64,000 nucleotides of DNA from Pycnopodia helianthoides (GCA_032158295.1 CM063249.1:16038078-16102077), one strand, 5' to 3'; counted from the stretch's first letter, positions 34,428 through 46,413 are shown. Translations and numbers: made by a program. The notes: a model not told the origin generated them from the letters alone.

Positions 34428-35482
34428 AATGAAATATGTTTCATCATTGACAAATGTTTCAGCATTAAGGAACAGCTTGACCTTTATCTCACTCATCTTG
34501 TTTCCTTTGCACTCTTACTGGTGTCACTGAATGTGATATTGTAAAAAGGGTTGTAAGCTAGAATTTGAGAACGTGGTGTACAAGTTTGCTGAAAAGTTAA
34601 GACAAAATATGATGTCCAAAAACAGGTGATTTGCAACAGTGCACTGTCAACAGTTTACAGTTGGCCTAGGAGAGGCCATTTTTGCAGTGCATCACAAGTT
34701 TTTAGCCCACTTTATTGTTTAACTTCAAACATGGTTTGCAATGCAGCAAAGTTGTAGTTCTCTTTGTTAACGGCATGAAATGGCATTTTTTTGTTGAGGC
34801 CGGTGAATGTTTTTTTCACTTAAATGTCAGTGGTCCCAAATTGCCAGTGCGGCGCTGAGTTGCAATGTGATTGTTTTGAGACAAAGTGGCCTCGCCATTG
34901 TAAACTGTTGAGGGCCCACTTTATTGTGAAGAGGCTTGTATTGCAAACTCACTGATACGTTTACATTTACCTGTACATCCATACATGAATAGATAGGACA
35001 TCCAATAGATAGGATGTCCAACCCCCCCCCCCCCCCGAGAGACCATAGATTCAAAACAGGTAGCACCCACAATGGGTAATTGATGTAAGTGCACTGTGCA
35101 TGTAACAAGAAACCATACAATAAGGTAGTGCACCAAGACTGGTTACCCTTGCCAAAAAAAAAAAAATTTTGTTTTGTTTTTTTCCAAGGAAAAAGTTCAC
35201 ATCTCATAATTAAGGTGCATTAAGCAACCCAGTTTCACTAGTGCAACGAAAGTGCCAAGGACTGTGTTCAGTTCTGGCTGAAACACAACATCTAGCGTGT
35301 GTGGGCGCGAGAAAAACCAGTGCAACAATTTTGATTAGCATAAACAGGGTACCAGACAAAAGATCATGTGATGTACATGTATACAAAGTATACGGTGTGT
35401 GAATGGTTTCTTACTGGTATTTGCTTAGGGTGTTGTTTTGAAGCAATATTGTTCATCTTTGTGGTTCTATCATGTTTCCCTC

Positions 35483-35832
35483 GAGGGCTCGAATTGGGGG
35501 GGGGGGGGATCCACAAGACCGCAGGCCTTGTAGCTCAAAATGTTTACTGGACCAGAAATGTTTGCACTATACATGAATCCAAATTAGAAAAAAAACTTCC
35601 TGAGTCCTGACAACATGCATTTATATTTGAAAAATTAAGCACCAAGACATGTAAGAAAAAAATTTTTTTCTCATCTTGTCTTTTGGGTATTTAAGTACAT
35701 GTATACTTCATTACTCAATAGAATTGAAAGGTATTTATCAGACTCAAAGTCAACATAAGTTTACTGGCTGGACACTAAAACCACTGGCCTAGGGCCTGCG
35801 GTCCAGTGTAGTATTGTAGTATTCAAGCCCTG
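35483..35832 (+). repeat. CCAGGGCTC dispersed element, third copy
   Basis: It starts GAGGGCTCGAATT, followed by a G run, and ends TATTCAAGCCCTGG. It contains TTTACTGGACCAGAAATGTT and CTGGCCTAGGGCCTGCGGT. Confidence 0.65.
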
Positions 35833-36059
35833 GCCCCTCTGATCTACCAGTGGTTTGTCACCCAGGTAAAGTCATGAACTAGTGATGTTTTGCTGTACAG
35901 AAGTATGTCGTTGACGTGCATGTATCATTCAATGATTAAAATTTTGACAACTACTTTATGATTGTATCTTGTGTTATTTGTAAATTAGTCACTTTGCTTT
36001 CTTGTTGCATGGGAAAGGGTGTTGATGTTTTTGAGCTGAATTTGAATTGAGGGCCATGA

Positions 36060-36375
36060 ACTCCGCTGGCTGGGTATCACCCCCCCCCCTCCCCACAAAG
36101 GGAGGACGTCCTCGCTGTGTCAAAACACCCAGATCCCTTTTGTTAAAGTCCTCGGTTTCAACGGGTAGACACACACGTACACACACACATAGGTTTGAAT
36201 CCAATAAATAGAGGGCTTCTCTTTGTTCTCCCATTGTTTGTACTAAGTTTTTTTGTTAGTGGCGTCCTCATTGGTTTGGTACCTGAAAGCAAAGCGAGGA
36301 CTTCCTCGCTTTGTCACCTGGATCCCTTTCGTTAAAGTTCTCGAGTAGATGCTCACACACACACACAACCCCAAT
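36060..36375 (+). repeat. Direct duplication of a GAGGACGTCCTCGCT-type block with CA repeats
   Basis: GGAGGACGTCCTCGCTGTGTC, by position 36100-36120, and TCCCTTTTGTTAAAGTCCTC recur at 36295-36345 as CGAGGACTTCCTCGCTTTGT and TCCCTTTCGTTAAAGTTCTC. Each is followed by an ACACAC run. Confidence 0.65.
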
Positions 36376-37157
36376 GTGATTAATGTCAAATTCTATTCCC
36401 AACAAAATTGCAACATTTATTGTCGTAATGAAAGTCTTCCTTTTTAAGCATCCACCTTATCATAGATGTAAATCTACAAGAATTCTTATCATAAATCTAC
36501 AATAATTTCTATAGTATTCACCAACCTCACCCAGCCCAAAATCAGTTATTTTAAACTTGAATACATAAACATGTATATAAAATTTGTAGTGTAGATGGCC
36601 TTAGCTTTCGATCCAAACTGGACCTTTGTCAGAGGCATAAACAAGCACAAACGAAAACATATTCATTTATAGCAAAAAAGAGAGACAAATAACAATGGGA
36701 TGGAGTCCAGAAAAAGGAGGGAAAATTTTAGCCAATCAAAGTTATTAGTTTACAAACAGTGGGGTGGCATTATATGCTTCATTTTCCCTTCATTCCCAAT
36801 TTAAATTTGTTTATTTATTTAAATGTTTTAGAATCTGTTTCCTACTTCATACCCTACCAAAATTTCAAAAAATTGCAATGATTTCAACCCATCCCAACCA
36901 TTCAACAGATGCATTCTTTTTTATTTAACTAGGTCCATTTTCTCCCCTGATTCCAAATAAACTAAACAAAAAGCAACTATCATACTTGTAATGATATGTT
37001 CTGTTCCTCCACAAAATTCTAACATTATTTCTGTACATAATTAAAGTCTTGTTTTTTAATCGACCACCTTCATGTGAATATAAAAAATACAATTGTTTTG
37101 TTTGTATTATTCAACCACCCCACTCCTAGTTTGAGTAAACTTTTCATTTTGAAACAG

Positions 37158-37269
37158 TGCCATCTGTACAAAATCAAAGAACAACATTCTTCAAAAAGGT
37201 CTTTCGGCAAAAAGGGGCCGTGGAACTTTAATTAATGATTGGTCCTTCAGAATGTTGTTTTTATGGCAC
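37158..37269. mobile_element. Short MITE upstream of RNF185
   Basis: GTGCCATCTGTACAAAAT and AACAACATTCT at the left are inverted at the right (AGAATGTTGTTTTTATGGCAC by position). About 110 bp in total. Confidence 0.6.
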
Positions 37270-37666
37270 CGGAAAGTTGGAAAAACCAATGATTTCTGCC
37301 ACTGGAAATTATAGGAAAATCCTGCCGTAAGAGGGCGCGCTATCCGCTATCGATCCCTGGCGTCTTGGGCCAAGACTAGGTTTTGCACAGACGTGTACTT
37401 CGAAATACAGAACCGGTTCCCTGTGTTCCATAGTGTAATTTGCACGGTATTCTAAATGGGAGTATGACTAAGCTCTGTCTTCCGTGTACTATAACTGTAT
37501 GCAGTTTGTTTTTTAACATCGACGGTTGCTGTCTGTGGATGGAGTCATATGATCTCGTCGTTTCATCATTTTCTGACAGAAACAAGTGTCTTTGGAGAGC
37601 AAGTACGAGTAAAAATAAGATAAGTGAACGGAATCCTTTGTAATCGTAGAGTATTTAGTTGAAATA

Positions 37667-40600
37667 ATGCCCGACGTAAACTCAGCAGCGAGCTCTAACA
37701 ACGCTACCGTCGTCGAGCCCGACCCGTCGGCAGCGGCTTCCACTGCGGACACGCTAAAACAACGCTCCAATGTTAACACACACACGAGTAGAACTGAAAA
37801 TAATGGCGATAGCCCGAGTAGTAAAGACAGTGAAAATGCCGGTGCTACCGGCGGGGGCACGTCTTCGGAGTCGGCCGAGAAGGATGGATCGGCCCAAGAG
37901 AGTCTATTCGAATGCAACATTTGTCTGGATACAGCCAGGGATGCTGTTGTAAGTCGGTGCGGTCATTTATTTTGGTGAGTTTCTAATCGCTGTTTTTGTA
38001 TGTGGTTAATTAATATAATATTAAATAAATGGTAGTTTTCATATTGGCATCTACGACTTTCTTTTACTCTTTTAGTCTTAGTAAGCTTGATTAAACTAGC
38101 AAATCGCGTACCGCCCTCGTACATGAGTAGCCGACAATTATAAATGACAGAGTTTTTCATCCCTATCCTATTCTGAAACAAAACCGCATTTCAATTGATA
38201 CACAGGCAATGCGTTTCCCCTGGCCATTGCCTTGGTGCCCTTTGAAACGTTCCAATAGATATTTACAATTTCCTCATAGAGGTGCCCTTTACCATGGAGA
38301 AAACTTGCCCTTGGTGCCCTTGCCCTTTCAAAAAAAAAACATCAGGCCAAGGGCTTGGGGCTTTTTTTCAGAATTGTTTTTATTTCATCCTCCAACAAGA
38401 TAAAATGTTTGTCTTTCATTGTTAAAAATTGGCTCCTTTATTTAAACATGGATAGATTTTAGTAACCTTTTTGTTTTCTGATTTGTGGCTCTCGAAGAAT
38501 TTTTGTAAACGAAAATAAAATAAAATGGTACAAAGTCAAAACAACAATGTTAGCGCAGATTCAAACTAACATTTTTCATGGTAAAATTTCTAAGTCACTG
38601 TGCATTTTTAGTGCTATTCCAGCTTTATATTGTTTACTAAAAGAAAAAATGGCCAACAAAGTATATACACTGTAATTTACATATTTAATGAAAAGTATTT
38701 GGGAAATTACATTACAGTATACCACTGCATCGGTTTTGAGAAGAGTGTGTTGATTCACCAATAACAATTTGATCAATATAGAACTGGTTAAAATCTTAAG
38801 TCCAGTCAAATTGTTTTTTTATTGGTGTTTTCATTACTCACTGCTAATTAAACTTTATTTATGCCGTAATAAAAACTGAAATTGACATGAATATTATAGT
38901 ACTATTTTCAATAGTTATTACTGAGGTATTTTTTAACTTGTCTGTTTTGTCTGCGTTTATAGTTGGCCTTGCCTATACCAATGGTTAGAAACAAGGCCCA
39001 ACCGGCAAACATGTCCAGTATGTAAAGCAGGCATCAGTAAAGAAAGTGTTACACCACTTTACGGTAGAGGTAGCTCCAAGCAGCAGGACCCAAGGTGAGA
39101 TCAATGGATGCTTACCAACCACCATCTTGCCCCATTCCCCACCCCTCCCCAAAGCCCTTCCCAGCCCCTGCCCGTATCTAATCTGGAGTTAAGGTATTGT
39201 GGCAGGGAATTATGTCGTTCAGCAACTTTGCATTGCAAAATATTTATACTTGACTTGTTTTGTGCACACTCATGCTAATATTGAGTTAGGCTGTATCCGA
39301 ATCGGCGACTACGGCTACCACTATCGATGAGGGTATTGCTAAGGACGACCTACACTTCAATGCATGAGGACGCGACGATCCGGCCGTAGCCGTAGCAATA
39401 GCCGCCAATTCGGACATGGCCTTAGCATATAATGATCAATGATTTTTGAGTAACAACTGTGAGCAGCATTTTGCTATGCTTTACAAGAGAAATTGTCCAC
39501 TGACCTGTGATATGTCCCTCAACTTATGGGATCAACAGTTGGATGGCTCGTCATTCCCTCTTAAATTCCTCCTAGTGGTGAAAATGATTACCAACAAGCA
39601 TGCCCGATTTAATACAAGAAGCCAGCTTAAATTATGTAACTAGAAGCAGGTACTGGAACAACTAATTAAAGAATTGCATCAGGGAAAGAGAATATCATTT
39701 TTGGTTTCACCCAACACTAGTTTTGCACTACTTTAAAGAAAAATAATCTTTGTTTTTATTTTTAACAGAGAAAAAATACCACAGAGACCACCAGGGGAGA
39801 GGCCAGAGCCAGAAACACAAGGAGTAAGTTTGAATTCTTAATTTATAAATATTGTAGATCCATTACGCCCGACCCACCATAGCATCAGCCTAGCATCTGT
39901 AGCAAATATTATAGATTTGCCGAAGGGACAAGATGGGCAACTTGGGCTGAATGTAATGTGCATTGGAAGCCTTTTCAGCAAGCAACTCTTTTGATGCAAC
40001 AGTAGATAGTGCAGACAATGACCACTGCTATCAAATATATAACAAAACATTTGCTTGCTGATATGGCGACCATGCATAATTCACGTTCCAAACCATAGAT
40101 AGAGCTCCAGTTGGTGCCTATAGTCTTTTATCTGTACCCACATGGGTAATGCTTAGTATAGTGCTAGGGGGAACAGAGCACTGTGCGACACTTAAAGTGC
40201 GCAATGCTAGCTAGCCGAGTGGCAGAGTTTAATGGAACAGTCTTCTGTTTATTATTAATAATAGTATTGGTTCTTATACAGCACTTTATCACATCTAGTG
40301 GCGTATCAAAGTGCTCATTATTTGTTTTTTCAACTGGATTTATAAGCAGAGCTATGTTTTGAATTATGAGACCCATTTATATCTAGCACCTTCTACTGGG
40401 TTACTGCGGCACATTATGCGGAAACTGCCAGAAACCCCTTCTCTTAGCATTAAGTTTAATGGGTTCTTTTACGTGCATTACACAATGCATGGCAGGCCCG
40501 TTGGAAGCTCAAAAACGTTGGTCAGTCCCATTCGAGAAGCGGAGTTAGAGGTAAATGCGAGCGTGAAGCCATTACGGCGCGTGGGGTCCAGGGCCCGCTT

Positions 40601-43600
40601 AAGGACTAGAACTTCTGTAATCAATAACTCATTGTGTGATATTTGCATGTGTATAGTACATGTATGTGAAAAGTTAAACAATTACAGCAGTGTCCCCTTT
40701 TCCTGATATTTAAAACGTTTAGCTCATTGTGGCGTGTCGTGGCTGAGCGGTTAAGAGGCACCAGACTCAAGCTCTGGTGTTTCTGATTAGCAGAGTGTGG
40801 GTTAGAGTCCTGGTTTTGACACTTGTGTCCTTGAGCAAGATACTTTACCAGAATTGCTTTGTCCTTTGGATGGAACATTAAGTCTTAGGTCCCAGGTAGG
40901 ATTGGTAGTGCACGTAAAAGAACCCAGAACACTTTTCTTAGAAGATCAGGGGTTAACCCTGGTGTTTCTGGTTCACATACATGTAGTAAGCACCTTGTTT
41001 ACAGGTTTCCTCAGGCTTGCAAGCTATGGTGATTAAGTTCACTTATGAGACATCCTTGGTTTTGTAACGAGAAATACTTGTCCTATAATAATAATTACCA
41101 TAATGCCCAGATAATGCTAATAATATTTTCCCAGTAAAAATGTCTGAAAAAAATAAGACAAAGTTTGGTTTTGTGTCAGAAATGCAATTAGTACGCCACC
41201 ACGGGAAACATCAGAAATTTAAATTCAGGCCCTAACTTTTACTCATGACCTTTTTGGTTGAGTGAATGTACAAATGTAGGTGAAATCTTGCAGCTGTTTG
41301 TTACCCGCTGTGGGCAGGCATTTTTGTACAAGCCACTTGCCTTCGCTATGATCTCTGAAGGGTTGATTTAATGTGAAAAAATATTTCTAATCTCTCCTGG
41401 GGTAATTACATGACTGAAGTTCACAGCATAGCTCCATGGAAGGTTGATGTGCAGGCCTTGCTGCTTAGGATTTTTGTAAAACAGCCCACTGTGCTAGTAA
41501 ACTATGCATTTTACTTGCCCCCTGGAAATTGTAGTAGCCCATATTCTTAATGTAGTTTCATACATGTATCTTTCTGATGTTTAATCACACACTCAAAAGT
41601 AAATTGACACAGTTTACAAATTATTTTATTATTCACATCTTAAAAAGAAGAAATATGAGCTTTTTAAACAAGTAGGTTGGGCAGATTTTAGTAGCCCACA
41701 GGGCAAGTTGAGAAGTGGTGTTAACTACATGTATATGTACATTGTCTAATAGAAACTGGTACGGGCTACAATGTACACCAGGCTAGTGTTAAAGGTGAGC
41801 CCTGATATGTGGCAGGGTCACAACGTGGCTGTCAATAAAATATAAAAAAATCTAAATCAGATTACATTTATGAATAAGTATGTTTGCATGTAAAGTGCAT
41901 CAATTTTTTTAAAGATGATACATGTCACACCACCCAAAAAAGTGGACAATTTCCACTGGTTGGTTACTGAATGCAGCCCAGTTTCTGCTTGCTCTTAGGG
42001 AAAAGTCAGAGGTTACATTGGCAGAACAACCAAATTCCATGCTTAGCACATGTGTATAGTTCACAGCCCAGCAAAGAATTTTCACTAGTGTTTGTGTGTA
42101 CTGCATGTTACCATGGTTACTGAGCTTTCTTTGCGTACACAAATTCTGGGATTAGCTGAGTCAAGAAATTAGGCTTACAAAGAGTAGGACAAAATATATA
42201 AAAATAGCTGAAAGTAGTCTCCCCAACAGTAACTTAGTAGCATGTCATGGTCTAGTTGTTTAGATTCATCGAATTGAAGTTCTGATGATTGAGTCATCGG
42301 AGTATGTTGGGTTCAAGTCCTGGTCCTGACACTTGTGTCCTTGTGCAAGACACTTTTATGCTTCGCATCACCCAGGAGTTAATGGGTACCTGTGAGGGTA
42401 AAGATTGTTGATGAGAATGATTAGCAACCTGTGCGCCAATTTAGCTGCCGGTGCTGCATACTCCTAAGGAGTTGAGATGGTTTTTAGGAATGTTTAGTGC
42501 TCAATGAACAGGAGTAGTAATTACTAATAGTGTAAGGCGCTTTGATAAAAAAATTATTTTTGAAAAAAAAAGTTGCCACAATGAAACCCCGACTTGACAA
42601 AGGAAGGACAACAAAGGTTCTCATAATTAGTTCCGGATTTGATGTTTTTGTGTGGGAAAATGTGATTTGCAGAATCTCGGCTGTGAGCCATGGCTGTATA
42701 TCTGCCATGGTGTGCGAGAATCTTGGAACTCTTAGACTTACCTCCCATTGAGCCGAATATAATGATGAACAATGTTGGCGGCCTGTCCATTCCTGTATGC
42801 CACATTAGTACATAACAACAGGACAAAGGTCTGGAAACTGGGTTACACATTAAACCCTGGAAAGGGATTTTACAAGGCATGTTTTCCAGAACCCGTTGTC
42901 CCTCTCTGTGTATCATGGTAGGTGCCTGTCTCAACATGCTACACACTGGAAAGTCTGGGTGGATATAAACGTCAGTCGAGCGGCTGTCAGCTAAAAAATT
43001 GAGGGAAATCCGAAGTCGTTAAAAACGCCCCTTTAAGTCTCTCCCAAAAAAGACTTCCAGAAAAACACGTCATCCGATGTGAAGTGGTTAAAAGCGCCTA
43101 ATAAAACACCTTGTTTTTACTAATTCTTAAAGATTGTATTTCAATTCCTCTATCTGAATGATTTTTTATTCCCCTACAATTCCTGAATTCATCAAATAAT
43201 TTGCCCCTGGTCTTTTGTTTCTTTTACAGCCATTTCAAGGGTTTGGCTTCGGTGATGGCGGCTTCCAGATGTCGTTCGGTATCGGAGCATTTCCCTTTGG
43301 CTTTTTTGCATCAACATTCAATCTCGGAGAGGGGGGAAGATTCAGTGGACACATTCGTAAGTTGTCTTCATTGTCAGATAAAGTTTTTATGTCTTCTTAT
43401 CAAATTTTTAATAGGATTCAAAAGTCAATTTCCGGTACTTTAATAACAATGATAAAATATCAAGTAATAAACAACAAAGGAAACTGAGTGGGTAGACTTT
43501 GAACAGTTTGAACAAAGAAAAATTGACTAGAGTGGGTTTTGAATCAATGTCCTCCGGATTAACGTGCCGGCGCTCTACCAACTGAGCTATCTTGCCCTAT

Positions 43601-44538
43601 GTTGGCGGTCTCCCTTTCTTTGTTCAACCCAAAACAATAAGAAAAATTACAAGGATACAGCAGAAAACAATCTTATGCAAATACTTCATTTAAAAAGATG
43701 AGTTTTATCTTTTTGTTAAATTGGATACAAAAAGAAAACGGTGATTTGACATGTGGTGGCAATTTATTCCATAGGCATAGTTCCCCCCATGAACCTAGGT
43801 ACAGGAAAATATTTAAAGGCACTGGACACCTTTGGTAATTGTCAAAAACCAGTGTTCTCACTTGGTGTATCCTATCATATGCATAAAATAAAAAATCTGT
43901 GACTCAATTGGTCATCGCATCAAGAAAATAATGAAAGAAAAAACACCCTCGTTGCATAAAGTTGCGTGCTTTCAGGTGCATAATAAAAGACTTCTGGCCA
44001 GAAGTCTTTTAATATTTTAGTGAGAACTTACCTCTTTCTCAAAAACTGCTTTACTTCAGAGGGAGTCGTTTCCCACACTGTTTTATACTATCAACAGTCT
44101 CTGTTGCTCGTTATTAAGTAACTTTTTAAGGTAATATTTGTTTTGAGTAATTACCAAACGTGTCCAGTGCCTTTAAATAGACCCGTTGCATATGGCATCA
44201 CATTCTCAAGCAGCACCCTCCCTGAGGCAAAAGGAGACGGATCATTGGACGATATCTGTGCAGAAAGATATGCGCGTGACCTCAGCGTACCAGCAGCATT
44301 TCGCGTTATGCAAGGGGTCTATTGGCAGAACTTAGTCTGAGAAGGATATATATAGTAAGGTTTGAGCAAATTATCAATATAACTTTGCAATTTTCTTACT
44401 GTTGGCTCTTTTTAATTTTTGTTTTTCTGATTTGTTTTAGACCGTCCACAAGTACCGCCAAACCCAGACGAGCAATTTCTCTCCAAAGTATTCCTGTGGG
44501 TGGCCATACTATTCGTCATATGGCTGCTGATGGCCTGA
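37667..44538 (+). CDS. RNF185: RNF185/RNF5-type membrane RING E3 ubiquitin ligase, complete, 5 coding exons
   Basis: Coding exons: 37667-37974, 38963-39094, 39769-39823, 43230-43356 and 44441-44538, in phase, giving 239 aa (human RNF185 about 192, RNF5 about 180). An in-frame TGA at 37625-37627 precedes the ATG, fixing the start. Residues 1-80 are Ser/Ala/Thr-rich and probably disordered, longer than in vertebrates. The C3HC4 RING is C83, C86, C98, H100, C103, C106, C120, C123 ([21 protein letters not shown]), followed by the family signature VTPLYGRGS. Two hydrophobic segments follow: a Gly/Phe-rich one at about 178-197 and [15 protein letters not shown] at the extreme C-terminus. These anchor the protein in the ER membrane with the RING facing the cytosol. 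The family ubiquitinates ER-associated degradation substrates and acts in mitophagy and STING/cGAS pathways in vertebrates. It is probably the single ancestor-like copy of the RNF185/RNF5 pair. Confidence 0.96.
38203..38350. repeat. AGGCCTGGAATT MITE, diverged copy (RNF185 intron 1)
   Basis: TGGCCATTGCCTTGGTGCCC and AGGTGCCCTTTACCATGGAG match the family interior. The ends are degenerate (CACAGGC and CAGGCCAAG). Confidence 0.5.
39289..39421. mobile_element. Palindromic MITE GGCTGTATCCGAAT, copy 1 (RNF185 intron 2)
   Basis: GGCTGTATCCGAATCGGCGA, then CTACGGCTA, is inverted at the right (GCCGCCAATTCGGACATGGCC by position 39401-39421). The second copy is at 46269-46413. Confidence 0.78.
40729..41095 (+). 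mobile_element. tRNA-Leu-derived SINE (RNF185 intron 3)
   Basis: The head is tRNA-Leu-like: A-box TGGCTGAGCGGTTAAGAGG, anticodon-arm text CCAGACTCAAGCTCTGG, a long variable arm and a decayed B-box, GGTTAGAGTCC. The body, GACACTTGTGTCCTTGAGCA, then AGATACTTT, is shared with the SINE at 42239-42570. The core resembles the CCTTGAGCAAG block seen in Deu-type SINEs of other deuterostomes; that is from memory. It is not a functional tRNA, since the T-stem is broken. Confidence 0.72.
42239..42570 (+). mobile_element. tRNA-derived SINE, second type of head (RNF185 intron 3)
   Basis: The head has A-box-like TGGTCTAGTTGTTTAG and B-box GGTTCAAGTCC. The core is GACACTTGTGTCCTTGTGCA. The 3' part has CAGGAGTTAATGGGTACCTG, TGCGCCAATTTAGCTGCCGG, CATACTCCTAAGGAGTTGAG, AAGGCGCTTTGATAAAA. 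The 3' half is found inverted at 50250-50575. Confidence 0.75.
43508..43632 (-). mobile_element. tRNA-derived SINE head, minus strand (RNF185 intron 4)
   Basis: On the minus strand the tRNA-like sequence has A-box TAGCTCAGTTGGTAGAGCG, TTAATCCGGAGG and B-box TGATTCAAAACC. It continues with ACTCTAGTCAATTTTTCTTT. It looks like a tRNA over about 70 nt, but the acceptor ends do not pair and the text continues into the SINE body. A related fragment is at 6690-6790. Confidence 0.7.
43813..44176. mobile_element. TTAA-flanked MITE, AAAGGCACTGGACAC type (RNF185 intron 4)
   Basis: The inverted ends are TTAAAGGCACTGGACACCTT and GTGTCCAGTGCCTTTAA, with TTAA at 43813-43816 and 44173-44176. The interior contains AAAGACTTCTGGCCAGAAGTCTTT, a perfect hairpin at 43986-44009. 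This family is very abundant in sea-star genomes as I recall, and is one basis for the taxon guess. Confidence 0.85.
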
Positions 44539-44691
44539 AAATCCATTCCCATGTGTGTCTGGCCTCCTAACATCTCACCACCCATATTCCCTGATACCAG
44601 CACAGTATCAAATGGCACCAGTCTGTTCCAGAATTGAGCCTCATTTTGGACCTCATGGATTTGTGTACACATCACACTAAGACAAAATAGT

Positions 44692-44697
44692 AATAAA
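44692..44697 (+). terminator. Candidate RNF185 polyadenylation signal
   Basis: AATAAA lies 154 bp after the RNF185 stop codon, within a T-rich downstream context (TTGTTATTATTTTATC). It is the first such hexamer after the stop. Confidence 0.5.
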
Positions 44698-44745
44698 AGT
44701 GTCTCGGCATCTGTAAACATTTGTTATTATTTTATCTTTTTCAGT

Positions 44746-45133
44746 TTAAAGGCAGGGTGAAATTTGGGGTTTACTCCACAAGTTATTCACCCAAGAAAAC
44801 TTATGTGGTAAAGAGCAGTGGAGAGCTGTTGATGTTATAAAACATTGTTATAAACGACACCCTTTGAAGTAATATAGTTTTAGAGAAAGAGGTAATTTTT
44901 CACCAACAAATTTGAATCTGAGAAAGGTTTCAGGCATGGGGCATTTTTTAGGCATCTGAAAGCACACAATTCTATGCAACAAGGGTGTTCTTTTTCTTTC
45001 ATTGTTTTTTTGCAATTTTTGATGAACATTTGAGCCCAAATTTTCACAGATTTGTTTTTTATGCACATGTTGGGATACACCAAGCGAGGAAACTGGTCTT
45101 TGACAATCGCCAAAAAGTATACCCTGCCTTTAA
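44746..45133. mobile_element. TTAA-flanked MITE, AAAGGCAGGGT type
   Basis: The inverted ends TTAAAGGCAGGGT and ACCCTGCCTTTAA have TTAA at 44746-44749 and 45130-45133. The interior shares GCATCTGAAAGCACACAA, TTTTCACAGATTTGTT, GGTCTTTGACAATCGCCAA with the wider family. It starts 50 bp after the RNF185 poly(A) signal. Confidence 0.82.
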
Positions 45134-45513
45134 ATAGATTTAAAATAAAAACTTTTGCTGTGAGAGGTTTGTTTAATTAACTCCCACTTGCCAAAGTTAA
45201 AAATCCACCAAGCCCGATCTTCATTATGAGGAAGAAGAGATACACCCTTTGTCAGCTCACCTGACTACATCATCGTAATGATCTTAGGTGCGCCATTTTG
45301 GGAGTCAGTGTTTCCATGTGTTTTACAGCACCGCATTTATATGCTTACCGATGACTCCCGTGGTGGGCATAAGCGCATTTAACGTTGATGCAGGGGGTCA
45401 ATATGTGTTCTGAGGCAATGCATGATGTATATTTGGTTTGTGGTAACACGAATAGAATCTTCTTCTAAGAACAGTCCGGCTGTTTATCTACTGCCGCAGA
45501 GTACTTCAGAAAT

Positions 45514-45685
45514 AGACCTCTATGCATTGACGTCATTAAGCCGCCATCTTAGAGGTAAATTGATGATAAAATAATGGAAACGCAAAGATTTGTATGCGCG
45601 GCGCACAGGATTGGCCAATGAACATCTTCCTTTTGACCCCTAGGCGAGGGCGCCCTACTCAAATGGCGTCAGGTGCATAAGGTCT
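45514..45685 (+). mobile_element. AGACCTCTATGCA MITE, copy 1
   Basis: The ends are inverted (AGACCTCTATGCATTGACGTC and GGCGTCAGGTGCATAAGGTCT by position). The interior has AAGCCGCCATCTTAGAGGTA and GGGCGCCCTACTCAAATGGC. An inverted second copy is at 46755-46923. Confidence 0.72.
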
Positions 45686-45888
45686 ATTGGGAGACTACCG
45701 AGTCGATATAGAAACTTGTCCGGCCTGTATTTTGTACTTGCGTGGAGCACAGTCGAAAAAATCCTGATGGTAATTGGAACAGGCTCATTGAACTGTGAGG
45801 GCAGTAGTTTCTCACTTTGCGCCAGTGAATTAGAGAAGTCCCCTAGATTCACTAAGTGAAAGAAAGCCTCCCTCATTTTGTTTCCTAT

Positions 45889-46227
45889 TTAAAGGTATTG
45901 TACACTTTTGGTAACAGCTCAAAACCAGTGTCCACATTTTGTGTGATTAAACATATGCATGAACAAACAAACCTGTGAAAGTTTAGCTCAATTGGTCATC
46001 GAGGTCACAAGAAAATAGTGAAAAGAGATCTTATGTGTTTTCTGTTTTTTCAAATTATCGCGCGCGATAATTACCATTGTTTTACTCGTTTCTCAGAAAC
46101 GATAGCATTTAGGCAAAATATTTTAAGGAACCCTTTCTACCATTACTTACTTTAAATCATGTAAGTTATGTGTGAATCTGTGAACATTGTGTTTTTCGAT
46201 CTTACCAATAGTGTACAGGGCCTTTAA
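45889..46227. mobile_element. TTAA-flanked MITE, AAAGGTATTGTACAC type
   Basis: Ends TTAAAGGTATTGTACACTTT and AGTGTACAGGGCCTTTAA with TTAA at both sides. The interior contains a perfect palindrome, ATTATCGCGCGCGATAAT, at 46055-46072. Shared blocks with 4882-5282. Confidence 0.82.
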
Positions 46228-46268
46228 TCCAAGGTAGTAGTTGTAAAGCTCTAAACAAGTTCTTATCA

Positions 46269-46413
46269 GGCCGTATTCCAATTGGGGGTGACAGTTACGG
46301 CTATGATTGTTGCTGAGGGTGTTGCTGAGGACGTCCTACATGTATACTTCAACGCCTGATGACGCGGAAATCTAGCCGTAGCCTTAATTGTAGCCGCCAA
46401 TTCGGACACAGCC
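46269..46413. mobile_element. Palindromic MITE GGCCGTATTCCAAT, copy 2
   Basis: The left end GGCCGTATTCCAATTGGGGG is inverted at the right (TAGCCGCCAATTCGGACACA). Shared GAGGGTGTTGCTGAGGACGT with 39289-39421. Confidence 0.72.

Larger units (their letters stand above)
30676..37666. other. RANBP1-RNF185 intergenic region
   Basis: This contains the RANBP1 3' UTR (end not placed) and then repeats listed separately. The stretches 31500-32500, 33030-33980 and 34430-35480 hold no gene that I can support. An AATAAA at about 33669 is the first clear poly(A) signal but is 3 kb away. Homopolymer C, G and T runs occur at 34370-34400, 35023-35036 and 35486-35509. Confidence 0.45.

Noticed and set aside
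37513..37920. 135-aa minus-strand ORF
   Set aside because: It is the antisense of RNF185 exon 1.
40731..40817. Possible tRNA-Leu(CAA) gene
   Set aside because: The T-stem and B-box are damaged and the sequence continues as a SINE that shares its core with 42239-42570.
43535..43612. Possible functional tRNA gene on the minus strand
   Set aside because: A- and B-boxes are present, but the acceptor stem does not pair and the text continues into a SINE body.
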